From positions 1 through 54,785 of the forward strand of contig MCFE01000598.1 in assembly GCA_002104905.1 (NCBI GenBank): a DNA stretch of 54,785 nucleotides, read 5' to 3'. Source of the stretch: Basidiobolus meristosporus CBS 931.73 (taxonomy: Eukaryota > Basidiobolomycota > Basidiobolomycetes > Basidiobolales > Basidiobolaceae). Every line of letters starts with the position of its first letter. Position 1 is the stretch's first letter. Both the position numbers and the translations under genes were made by a program. The notes under the pieces were generated by a model. It had not been told where the DNA came from, did no database searches, and worked only from the letters and a program-made list of their open reading frames with translations. Shown piece after piece: positions 21,041-31,115 of this stretch.

Positions 21041-22928
21041 GAAAGACCTCAAGGCACCACATTCAACAATGCAGTAAATACATACATAGCCAGCTAACTA
21101 GATAAGTTATCTACTCACGTAACATTCCCGTTTTCAGCTATCCTTGACTCTAGGATAGTGAACCCGCCATTTCTATGATGTATTTGATTATCATTGTAAT
21201 TTGGCCTGAGAGCTAGGGTGTGATTAGACCTCCGTAAGCTAGCAAGTGAATATCATATGAATTATCTGGTTGCCCAAGAGGTTATATGCAAGGCCACTGC
21301 TGATTTGAGGAAACAGTGTATCTTGCCAATGTGCCTTTCCATATGCCTATTGTAGCTTTCATTCAGGTGAAGCACTATGCCAAGTACTGCTGTATAGCAT
21401 GCAAGCTTCCTGGGTATCACTTCCTATGCCACTATGACCGCTAACTAAAGTAATATGCCAGCCAAGAATTAGAACATCGCCAATGAATTCATTGGCTAGT
21501 AATTGTCAGTTGAGGGGAAATCTCAATAATTCCTCGATGATTACATTTCAGAAGTGTACCAAAAGCTCACGAACTTTTACTGGTTTAGAACATCAAATGT
21601 TTCATCGCTGGGGGTTTCATACCACAGGTTTGGTATGATTTCACCTCGTCATTCATATATATACCAGCATTTCATGGCTATTTGGGCGATTGATGAAATT
21701 GATTTTATAGGAAAGGAGAGATATCCGAAACCACCCACACATCCCAACCCTACCTTTTGGGGGAGAGTCTAGCGATATCAGTCACTAAACACCTCAACAA
21801 CTATATATATACTGCATAATACAACAAACCATTGGTAATGCTTCATCGCCCAGGCTGTAGACTAAAGCCTAAATTGGTTACTTGAACTGTTAGCATACGC
21901 ATTGAGTACGTTCATCGAGGTACATATATTAGCCGATCCCAACATTCTCGATAGTGTCCAGGGTACATGCATAGGCTTCGTGTTAGGGATTCTCGTGCCA
22001 ATTGGGTCTTGGCTATCTACTGGCTAAGAGACATTAATGCTACCAACTGCCAGGAGAAGATAAGAGATTGGTAGAAATTCTTTACCTAAAAGGTCGGTTG
22101 GGGTATGGAAGAATGATGGTAGGTATGATTACCTCGATTCTGGTAAAATCCATAAGTTCTTGCTACATAGACTAGTGTTGGGTATATATTTAGTAGTGTC
22201 CATGTAGAGAGGGAAGGTTGGGTAGTAGTCGTATTGAAGGGGAGGAATGTGAAAACAATGTTTCCAGCCTCATCCAGCCTTCAGCTCACTATTAATTCTA
22301 CCCAATGGCGCTACGTCTGTCAAATGATAGTAAAAATAGCCTGAGCAGTGTCACACCTCACTGTTTCATTGTCTGTGAGACCCGCCAGCGCCCTTAAATC
22401 TCCGAGCCTCATTGAATTCCGAGCGGTCCATTACAGAATAAGCAAATGAGGTCCATTCATTGGACTTGGGCTCGAGGGTCAAATCAACGCAACAATCATT
22501 CATATCATTGGCCTATGCCCATCATACCACGAGGAACAGTCAGTGTCCATTCACCTTGCTGCAGTCGCACCCAATGATGCTGCCTATATGACTCACGTAG
22601 CTGCTAATTAGAAATCCCGAGGCCTCAATGACAACCTTGTTGCTGAGGATACCACCCATAACGGCAAAACATTTTAACTCCTGATAATACGGATAACCAC
22701 CAATGAACCAGGTACGCATTTCCCCTTGCCGGATATGCTCCACTTGCGCTTGCTTCGAGAGCTGCGCAAAGCAAAAGGGTATTGCCGAGTGATGTGATGT
22801 ATGTAGTGATTTATTGTGAGGTAGCATTAATGATTAGGATTCTATGCTGTACGGTTGATGTTACAAATGTTACAATGTCTACGGGGAAATTTTACAGTGG
22901 AAATGGTCGAGGTGAGGGAGATGGATGA
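21041..22928. other. Gene-poor interval 3' of kinase 2
   Basis: No supported gene. The longest open frame, 22540-22827 (-, 95 aa), has no family resemblance. It reads ...GGYPYYQELKCF... and may be chance. Confidence 0.35.
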
Positions 22929-24173
22929 TTAGGCGATCAACGATTTGAACCAACTGTCTTCAAAGACCTCGTTTACAGTGATGCGGGTGTCTGGGTTGGG
23001 ATCCAACATCTTACGGATAAGAGGGAACGACTTCTTGGGGATGTGAACAAAGAAATCTTCGTTGTCTCTGTATTGTAGATACAGAGCGTAGTTGGCCTCT
23101 GATGGCTTGGCCACATCCCAAGGGAACTTGTTCAGAACCATGCAGAGATAGATGATGGCGGCTGACCAAATATCGGCCTTGGCGGGATCATATGCTTGAC
23201 CGCTGAAGATTTCGGGGGCAATGTATGGATCAGAGCCCGTGAGCTCGTGTGCCTTGGCGTGGCTTCCTTCGTGGAGGGGATCTAAGAATATGAAGGCGCA
23301 ACCGAAGTCGACAATCTTCAAGGTACCCTTCTCATCAACACAAAGGTTCTCAAGCTTGAGATCACGATGGGCTACACCGCGATGGTGTAGATAGGCGATG
23401 CCACGCATCAACTGTACAAAGTAGGCGTCGATCTCCCGCTGGGTTGGTTGGTTGGCTTTGATGGTGTTGAAAAGATCCTGTGGGCAATATTCCATCACCT
23501 CGTGGATCTGACCATTCTCCAAGACCACATCCACGGTTTGGATGACATTTTCGTGAACAAGCGAAGCACCAATGTACACTTCATTGCTGATCCATCCGTA
23601 GTAATGGTCTGCATTCTCCCCTCTTCCCATCTTACGGAAGCTTTTGACCGCGTATTTCTTGCCAGTTCGAGGGCAAGTGGTGATTCGGACTCCACCCATG
23701 GGGCCGCTGTAAATGGAATCGGTAAACGGACCGTACAGCTGGTTCAATGATGGGGCGGAGCGCTTTCTGAGTGCCTCCAGTAGAGGAGCACAATACTGGC
23801 TTACTGGGGCTGGTGAAGGCTCGTGGGATTTGGAGGATTGGTGGAAGATGGTGGAGAAGAATCCGCTGTGTCTGGTGGACTTGCGATCCTTCTTGGCATC
23901 CTTGAATCTAAATCTACTGGGAACCTTGCACAATGAGGACATGCTGACTGTGAAGGAGTCATGGGCGTTGTTGTCCGTATGGGCGCTGGGAGCGGAAGAG
24001 GCTATGCTGCTGACCCCGGATCTGATAGAACAGTTATCAAAGGTGGAGCATTGAGAGAAGAGAGATTCTTGGGAATGGAACGGAATATGAATCCCTTTGT
24101 TGGCCGAGTTGGTGCGCATGTGATTGATCCCTCCATGGTTGTAGGGAATTACCATTGGTTTGGTGACTGACAT
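22929..24173 (-). CDS. HAL/NPR-type serine/threonine protein kinase, paralogue 2
   Basis: 414 aa, single exon, closely similar to the kinase at 14245-15459. Lys177 (KYAVKSF), Asp271 (HRDLKLEN), Asp289 (DFGCAFIF) and the TGSDPYIAPE segment are all present, ten residues later than in paralogue 1. The serine-rich N-terminus shares NKGIHIPFHSQESL, SSLCKVPSRF and KKDRKST with it, while the rest of the tail differs. This suggests conserved short regulatory motifs in an otherwise free tail. The orientation is the same, the genes lie 7.5 kb apart, and LTR remnants and the copia relic sit between them. A dispersed or ancient tandem duplication is likely. Role as for the Hal4/Hal5/Npr1 family: transporter regulation, inferred. 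Confidence 0.9.
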   Translation of the reverse strand: MSVTKPMVIPYNHGGINHMRTNSANKGIHIPFHSQESLFSQCSTFDNCSIRSGVSSIASSAPSAHTDNNAHDSFTVSMSSLCKVPSRFRFKDAKKDRKSTRHSGFFSTIFHQSSKSHEPSPAPVSQYCAPLLEALRKRSAPSLNQLYGPFTDSIYSGPMGGVRITTCPRTGKKYAVKSFRKMGRGENADHYYGWISNEVYIGASLVHENVIQTVDVVLENGQIHEVMEYCPQDLFNTIKANQPTQREIDAYFVQLMRGIAYLHHRGVAHRDLKLENLCVDEKGTLKIVDFGCAFIFLDPLHEGSHAKAHELTGSDPYIAPEIFSGQAYDPAKADIWSAAIIYLCMVLNKFPWDVAKPSEANYALYLQYRDNEDFFVHIPKKSFPLIRKMLDPNPDTRITVNEVFEDSWFKSLIA

Positions 24174-24255
24174 GGTGTTTGTGCAGCAAGATTACTATAA
24201 GTAAATCAATAAATAATGATACACAGGATTGCATACTGGTTGTCCTGCGGGTCCG

Positions 24256-24263
24256 TATATATA
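24256..24263 (-). promoter_or_regulatory. TATA box of kinase 2
   Basis: TATATATA, 83-90 nt upstream of the ATG at 24173. Confidence 0.45.
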
Positions 24264-25816
24264 GCAAATCCATTCGGAAAATCGTTTTTTCTATCAACCG
24301 TCCCATCACTCCTCACCCACGATTATCTCCATATCTCGACTGCAATCAGATGAAGGGATTTTATTAGGTTGAAACGATCATTTGCCCATTCGATTGGATT
24401 GACACGATTCCAGCTGGCCAAGACCTCGCAGTATTCGGTTTAATTAACGTGATGACAGAGTCGACCCAGCGTGCATTGGATCTCATACCCCCCCCGCAAC
24501 GATCAGTACGATAGATTTCATACCCTCCCGCAACGATCAGTACGATAACCAGGGGCGGGTATTCATAATGCCTCGCGCCATCGTAGTGCTGCCCAAGGAA
24601 ATACCTATTACCGATCTTGGTTATTTGTTATCTGGAAAAACCTTGAATAGCTTCGCAGCCAAATATGTAGTGTTGGTTTCTTTAAATGGCCCTACGAGGC
24701 CCATGATTAGCAAGCCCAAGATATCCCATCCCACTCGTGACTCAATCGATCTGCCTAATGTACTACATACACGCTGCGCTTGTTGAACTTGTCGGACTAA
24801 ATAATCCTGCCAATTCCCATTTGTGTTCAAGAACTCTCGTCAGTGAGCGAAGCAAGACTTATACCTCTTTAGGTAAGCTGGACAATGGTTATGGTGACTC
24901 AACCTCCATATTGTATTCTGTCACTTTGATAGGATACTTTAGGTTGCTTGATTTCTAGGAGTAGCGTTTAATTAAGCCCATCGGTCACTGGCTTTGGTGT
25001 AGAGTGGCACATATTTGCCTGAGTCGAGTGATACGCGAACAACATTCAGAACGAGGGTTGGGCTCAAGCGATAAGGAGCATATCAGTCAACATTGAGCGA
25101 GCCTAACTCGGACCATCAATGAACTGGCCTCGTCGCTCGAGTAGTCGGCCAATTATTTTACCATCAGTTGGCGTAGAGTGGCATCAGTGTTTAGGTGAGC
25201 GAATGTAGGCACCTGCCAAATCGATGTCCACTTGAGTTTGATTTTATCGATAACACCTGACTCCTATCGCTTTATACTACGTTGAATGGGAAAATACTGA
25301 ATAAGCTCGTCATAAGACAAATGGTTTTTCCTGGATCGCTTTGAATGCTAAACTTTTGGAATGGTGCATGCAATATCCTTTTCCGGCAGGCCCTCTGCCA
25401 AATTCAGTTAGCTATGAGGTCAGAGGGTCGTGGACAACGTTTATCCCGATCCGCGTAATCTTTTTGGAGGTTTTTCAATATGGCTGATTCTTAGCTGGAC
25501 GGCGATAGTGCCAGTCGGGTGTTTTAGGGCTTGGGAGCAATCGCCCCTGAGTGATGAGTAATTGCTTGAACTCTACATCAAGCAAACATCCCTAATTCGC
25601 TGAGCTTTTTTTACAAGTTGGCTGTGCTCATTATGTAATCAGATCATAGAGATAGGTAATACTTTTGCGAGATCCACTCTGCTTTATTCTGTGCAAAATA
25701 CCGGAGTCGAATGATATGGAATAGTATGATACTGGGGAGAATATCTCGTTTTACAGTGCGATGGGCATCTGGGTAACGCATCCATCTAGATCCAATCTTG
25801 TATGAGCCTCGTTATC
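24264..25816. other. Intergenic, kinase 2 upstream / Tex downstream
   Basis: No gene supported. The interval holds a short direct repeat at 24483-24547 and is otherwise unremarkable. Confidence 0.4.
24483..24547. repeat. Direct repeat, 2 x ~31 bp
   Basis: Two copies of a unit starting TCATACCC and ending CAGTACGATA (24483-24513 and 24518-24547). They differ mainly in the length of a C run. Confidence 0.85.
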
Positions 25817-28298
25817 TCAGGACTGCTTTATACCCACTAATGACAGACCAATCCTCTTTCTGGCTGGGTCAATGTTTTCTACGCGTACTTCACACACTTG
25901 TCCGGTGCGTAGCGAATGGTTGTTCATGTGTGAGGTGTGGATCAGCCCATTTTCATGGATCCCAATATCTACGAAAGCACCAAATTGTGTAACGTTGCTT
26001 ACCGTCCCTTCCAATGTCATCCCCCCTTTCAGGTCGTGAATATCTCGAACGTCAGGGTTCATTTCCGCCACAACAAAGGCAGATCTAGGGTCTCTTCCAG
26101 GCTTTTCCAGCTCGGCTATTATATCTTGGACAGTAATCACCCCACTATCGGAGTCCGGGTCAACGAATTCATTTGGATCAAGGCTGCGAAGCATACTGGG
26201 CTTGATGCTCTCTATGTCTTTGACCTTCAGTTTCTTGAGAATTTTCCGAGCGATATGGTATGCTTCAGGATGGATACCCGTCGAGTCTAATGGTTCCCGT
26301 TGTGCCTCATTTGGACTTTGCGGGTTTGGTGGGATGCGTAAGAATCCTGCGCACTGCTGGAACGTCTTCTTTCCCAAACGCGGAACTTCCAGAAGCTCCT
26401 TTCGATTGGAAAATGGCCCGTGGGTATCTCTGTATTTCACAATTTCAGTCGCCACCTTTTCTCCCAATCCGGAGACATAGGTCAAGAGTTCCGCCGAGGC
26501 GGTGTTCAGTATAACCCCAACAAGATTGACGCAGTCCTCTACTGTACAGGTAAGCGATTTCCCGAGCTTTCCGGGGTTTATGTCATGCTGATACTGCCCG
26601 ACTCCAAGTGATTTGGGGTCTATTTTCACCAATTCTGCTAATGGGTCTTGCAGTCGCCTGCCAATGGAGATTGCCCCTCGAATGGTTACGTCCAAGTCTG
26701 GAAACTCTTTTACGGCCAACGGTGACGCCGAGTACACCGATGCCCCTGCTTCAGAAACCACCACTTTGGTGGGTTTTTCGGGGCGTTTTTTAGACGACTG
26801 CCGATCATCAAACGAATCCAAGAGCTCCTGGACCAACAACGATGTTTCCCTTGACGCAGTTCCGTTGCCGATCGCAATCAACCCTACGTCGTACTCGACA
26901 CACAATCTCCTAAGGGCTTCACGGGCCTCGTCCCATTTGGCTTGAGGCGGATGCGGATAAATAACGCTATGGTGTAGCAATGCACCGGTGTCGTCGATGA
27001 CGGCTACCTTGACCCCAGTACGAAACCCTGGGTCAAGTCCGATGGTGGGCTTTCGGCCGGCGGGTGGTGATAACAATATATCTCGAAGATTTGAAGCAAA
27101 CACCTGGATGGCCTTTTCCTCAGCTTGGGCTTTCAGCTCTTTCATGATCTCCGTCTCGATTCTTTTGGCCATTTTGGTTGACCACGTCTGGTTGACGATA
27201 TCTTTCATGAAGTGCCTGTCGTAGTGTATCTGAAGGTGACGCATGATTCTTTTCGGATACTCCTCGGCATTCTTGATGGCGACCATGTCATCACTATGTT
27301 TCTGCCGGCCCAGCTCTTCGAATTTCCGTTTCGCGCTGGTCTTTGTCGGACCCCTCGTCCTGGTGGCTAGCTGGCAAGTCAGAAAGCCCTCGTTCTGACC
27401 ACGCAAAATGGCCATGAGCTGATGGGACGCGATTCTACGGATGCTCTCTTCTCGATAAAAATAGTCCCGATACAGGTCGGCACCACGCTTGGCTTCCGCC
27501 TGCTTCTCGCCTGCTTTCGAGCTCTTCTTTCCGCTTGGCTTGGGTTTTTTATTGGTTTCACTCTTGACGATTCCCTTTTTCGGAGTAACCATCAAGTAGC
27601 CATACTGGTTTAAATTCTCTCGGATCTCTCCGAGTCAAACCTGGATCCTCCGCGATGATGTCTATGATAAGTGCGATGGAGCCTTCGAGGGCGAGCTGGT
27701 GGTCTTTTCTATACTCCGAGGCCTCTTGGGTGACCTTGGAATCCAATCGATTCTCCCGGAGAAAGTCCTTGGCGATAGTCAACGCCAGAGCCCGGGTCTT
27801 GGGGTGGATGCTCAAGAGTTTTCTCGCCAATGGCTCGAGACCCGCTTCCGAGGCCAGCTTGGACTTGGTTCCTTTCCGCTTGGGTTTGAAAGGCAGATAG
27901 ATATCCTCCAAGTCGATCTTTTTGAACGTGTTCTCGATACGCTTCTTCATTTCCGCGCTGAGATTCCCCTCTTTTTTCAGCGTCTTCACGATGGCCAGTT
28001 TTCGGGATTCCAATTCGAGCATGTACTCCAGGCGCTCCTCTAGAGTACGCAACTGCACGTCGGTCAAATTCCCCGTCAACTCCTTACGGTATCTGGCTAT
28101 GAATGGCACCGTCATTTCCTCTTGTTTTAGAAGCCTGAGGACGGTTTTGATTTGGCCAGTGGTCGCCCGGAACTCGCCTGCGAGTACTTCTAGTGTGGCG
28201 GCGGGAAGCTTGGTAACTTTAGGAGAGTTCGACTCTGTAGAAGACTCAGAGTCCGAGTCCGGGTATTCTTCCTTTTTCCTCTTGTTCTTTGAAGCCAT
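25817..28298 (-). CDS. Tex/SRBD1-like S1 RNA-binding protein, with an apparent 1-nt frameshift
   Basis: Tex proteins are nucleic-acid-binding factors built like the core of Spt6. Here an N-terminal Tex helical region (about residues 35-225, with VPFIARYRKELTG) is followed by YRDYF...IRRIASHQLMAILRG. A YqgF/RNase H-like domain starts at TIGLDPGFRTG (about 418), then an HhH region with GLGEKVATEIVKYR (about 610-670), and a C-terminal S1 domain with GTVSNVTQFGAFVDIG (about 750-820). The length would be ~826 aa, close to bacterial Tex (about 770-780). The frame that starts at ATG 28298 shifts at 27624-27630 (AGAGA context): upstream reads ..LTRR, downstream ..RENLNQYGYLMV. No GT-AG intron repairs it. 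It is either an assembly error, a recent mutation or a programmed shift. Residues 1-25 are acidic and lysine-rich, suggesting nuclear targeting. The frame extends further upstream to 28469, but ACAATGGC at 28298 is the better start. Confidence 0.85.
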
Positions 28299-29109
28299 TG
28301 TAGGGAGTATTCGTTCAGTGGCTGTGTATGAAGTAGGAGTGGGCGTAACACAGTAAACAAAGGGCATTCTTGTTTTGACAAATCGAATAGATGAACAAGA
28401 GGGACAGCCAATCAGTGAGAAGGGGAAAAAAATCCAATCCCTCACAAAAATTGAAGATCCTTGTCCCATGATCTGCCACGGTCAATAAATACTTGAATCG
28501 CATGCATTGCGAACCTCATACATTAAGGCCCTATCGAAGCTCTGATGCATAGTTTTTCCATATGCCTATAGAGTCAATGTGTGGCCCATAAGGCGATAGT
28601 CCCAATAATGGCATATAGCGAAGCTCAAATAATTGTTGCTCGACTAACGAAACCATATTGGTATATAATCATCTCCCATATCTGCATAAATTGGACAAAT
28701 TAATTAATCACCGTGTCAAATCTACTGACAAATTACTGTGCCAACCACCGTCTCCACATTAAACCGTGTGCGGTCAAGGTCAAACCCCAAACTAAGGGCT
28801 GGAGTGGGAGGCACATTTTGGAGTTGTCACTCCGGAAATTTAAGCACGTTGCTGGAGTGTGCTACTGGAAGGATGATCGTTGTTAGGGATGCATTGGTCC
28901 TGGTACAGCTTACCAAGGTTAACTACAAACTACAGATCATACCATTTCTAGTCAAATGGATGTTTAGAAGGAGTGCATAGTAGATACCACCTAACTGGTA
29001 GATCTGACAATCCGATCAATGAAGACCTTATCGTGGATAAGTGTCCGACTTCAGTATATATACAGACACCATGTGCTGTGCAAAATCATATCACCATTAG
29101 TTTCCCAAA
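28299..29109. other. Divergent promoter region, Tex (-) / hypothetical (+)
   Basis: No gene. TATATATA at about 29056-29063 lies ~47 nt upstream of the ATG at 29110. Confidence 0.4.
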
Positions 29110-29457
29110 ATGTTCTCTCTCTTCCACGACGGACGTCCAATGGAGATGCCTGGATATATGGAAGTCCACCTTCCCAAAGAGAAGCGCCTCCGTATCGCAC
29201 TACTGCTGCAGAGCAGACTACGCGAGATAACGGATACCATGTTCTTGAATGGTAAGAAGTCCTCATCCTCCACTGACCCAAATCACCGCGATAGTGGGGA
29301 CTATCTGGATGACCTGGAAGGTGTGCGTATCAAGCTGAAGGAGGTGTTGTTTACCGACGCCATTACCATTGGGTTTACTGGAGACACCAGTGACTCCAAG
29401 CTCGAGACCCTAAGGTTCACTCTGACACCCAAGGTGGCACGCAGCTGGGATTCATAA
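29110..29457 (+). CDS. Hypothetical 115-aa protein
   Basis: A single open frame preceded by TATATATA about 50 nt upstream. The product is hydrophilic, with no signal peptide or membrane segment. A central amphipathic stretch (KEKRLRIALLLQSRLREI, about residues 24-41) looks helical; a serine-rich loop follows, and the C-terminus (LETLRFTLTPKVARSWDS) could be a strand. I recognise no family. It lies 342 bp upstream of the Hsp20 gene on the same strand, which may be coincidental. Codon use and a promoter at the right distance make it plausible as a gene. Confidence 0.55.
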   Translation: MFSLFHDGRPMEMPGYMEVHLPKEKRLRIALLLQSRLREITDTMFLNGKKSSSSTDPNHRDSGDYLDDLEGVRIKLKEVLFTDAITIGFTGDTSDSKLETLRFTLTPKVARSWDS

Positions 29458-29708
29458 TATCAAACTCATGTAGATATATGCATACAACCATTTTGAACCG
29501 AACTATTACCATATTATCGTTAATATTAATTCCCCCTAATGACAAAGAATACCTGGCTAATTCCTTAATCCAAGCGTCCCTAACCTCGCTGAAGTTGCTG
29601 CTTATGCCACGTAAACTTCCATTTTGATCTTGACATTGCGGTCGAAATCCATCATAGACCTCCAATCGAATTTTGACAAGAGTGGCCTCCAACGTGGAAG
29701 AAATCCCT

Positions 29709-29750
29709 GAATTCCAATGGAAAAACGTATCAATTCCATAGGGCATATAA
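29709..29750 (+). promoter_or_regulatory. Possible HSE and TATA box of the Hsp20 gene
   Basis: GAATTC (29709-29714), the inverted nGAAnnTTCn-like core, is followed after 5 nt by GGAA. A TATAA lies at 29746-29750, ~50 nt before the ATG. The leader carries a run of CCAA units just before the start. The heat-shock element is imperfect. Confidence 0.35.
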
Positions 29751-29798
29751 GTATCAATCCCAAAGGGCAGGCACCTCTCAACCAACCAACCAACCAAC

Positions 29799-30242
29799 AT
29801 GAAAGCAACCAGCACCAGCTCCGTCCTCATCTGCCTTCTCGGCACACACCTTGCACAGGGTTTTCTCATACCAACCTTTGATATTCCAATGTTCAGCAAG
29901 ATGGATAGGGCCGTCTCTGCCTACCATAGCCGTACATATCCTGAGGAGTATATCCTTAATCTAGAGGTCCCGGGGATCTCTCCCGAAGAGCTGAGTATCT
30001 CTTACAAGAATTCACAGCTTATCGTCGAGGGTGAGCATCAATGCGGCACCGAGGAGGAGGCGCGTGGTTGTTTGCCAAAGCGTGTCGGCCAAGTGTTTAT
30101 CCTTCCACGGGATATAAACCCAGACAGCATCGAGTCCACGCTGGAGAATGGGGTGTTGACCATTCGTAGCGCCAGACATCAGGCACCAGTCAGGAAAGTG
30201 GTGATCAAAGCTGGTCATCCCAAAGCTGATAATCCAAGCTGA
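29799..30242 (+). CDS. Small heat-shock protein (Hsp20/alpha-crystallin) with N-terminal signal peptide
   Basis: Small HSPs are ATP-independent holdases. The 147-aa protein has an alpha-crystallin domain (about residues 47-128): YILNLEVPGISPEEL at the start, LIVEGEH in the middle, and the conserved end LPRDIN...LENGVLTI. A VVI near residue 136 can act as the C-terminal I-x-I-like anchor. Unusually, residues 1-21 (basic start, then VLICLLGTHLAQG) look like a secretory signal peptide, so the mature chaperone may reside in the ER or be exported. Typical fungal Hsp20s are cytosolic and lack this. The usual N-terminal arm is very short here. Cysteines at about 76 and 84 could form a disulphide, which would fit the secretory route. 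Confidence 0.88.
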   Translation: MKATSTSSVLICLLGTHLAQGFLIPTFDIPMFSKMDRAVSAYHSRTYPEEYILNLEVPGISPEELSISYKNSQLIVEGEHQCGTEEEARGCLPKRVGQVFILPRDINPDSIESTLENGVLTIRSARHQAPVRKVVIKAGHPKADNPS

Positions 30243-30481
30243 TTTGTAACTTGCATGTAACCTCACCTAAATAAACACTTATTTCAACTCTCATTTCGGT
30301 GACGACATTCTCGTTTGTCCAGCATCGACCTCCGAAACTTGTCTGAAGCATGAAACCGATTCCAACCGACCCATGAAACCTGTGCGTAGCTACTAAAGAA
30401 CGGTCACTGCCTACATGCAACGTCCTAAATTCCTAATCGATCAACCTCCCTTCCTAACCTCTTAAATACTAACCCACGTTA

Positions 30482-30787
30482 ATGGACGCACTTCCCAACG
30501 AGATTCTATTAGAAATCCTCTGCCTCATGAATGGCTCGGAGATGGTAAGCCTTGAACTGGTGTGCAAACGCTGGAGACGCTTGGTTGGCTCGGAAATACT
30601 GTGGCATCAGAAGTGCACCCAGGAATTCCCATTTCTTTGTCTGCCCGCCGTATGCCCTGGAAACGCGCGTACCCTAGACAAACGCCATTTCTCTGTCCCA
30701 TTTTTACCCTCCTCTGCTTCAATAAAATTCTCCGAGAATTGGAGTTATCGCAGCATTTATCGAGAGTTGAGTAGAATCTGGGTTTAG
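30482..30787 (+). CDS. Short F-box protein
   Basis: 101 aa. Residues 3-45 form an F-box (LPNEILLEILCLMNG...LELVCKRWRRLVGSEILWHQKC), the Skp1-binding module of SCF ubiquitin ligases. No substrate-binding repeats follow; the C-terminal half is unclassified and ends IYRELSRIWV. It may be a stand-alone F-box adaptor or the 5' part of a longer gene, but I see no donor that would continue it. It is convergent with the Sds23-like gene. Confidence 0.75.
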   Translation: MDALPNEILLEILCLMNGSEMVSLELVCKRWRRLVGSEILWHQKCTQEFPFLCLPAVCPGNARTLDKRHFSVPFLPSSASIKFSENWSYRSIYRELSRIWV

Positions 30788-30805
30788 ATTTAACCCCCCC
30801 TCCTG

Positions 30806-30836
30806 AACCTTAACCTTAATCTTAACCTTAACCTTA
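30806..30836. repeat. Hexamer array (AACCTT)n
   Basis: Five tandem AACCTT-type hexamers, one of them AATCTT, just downstream of the F-box stop codon. They resemble degenerate telomere-type or simple-sequence repeats. Confidence 0.75.
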
Positions 30837-31115
30837 CTTTAACCATCAGCCTTAATCGTAATCGTACCGCATTTAATCAGCATGTAGAAACATCCACTCA
30901 TCACCACTTCGCATCCACATGTAGATCACTTCATGACAATTCAGTCTGTAGCCTGAAGATCCATAGACTACCTGGTAAATAAAAGGTCCATGGCTGCAAT
31001 GAACAAGACATGCTGTTTTGAGGCGGTTTATACATCACTAGCATTTATTCCGAGGGTTACTGAATCACACACAAATCATGCTGCCTATTATTACAGAGGT
31101 TGGGGGCTACTTCGG

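Noticed and set aside
30796-30836. Telomere addition or chromosome end
   Set aside because: Genes and unique sequence continue on both sides, and the hexamer is short and imperfect.
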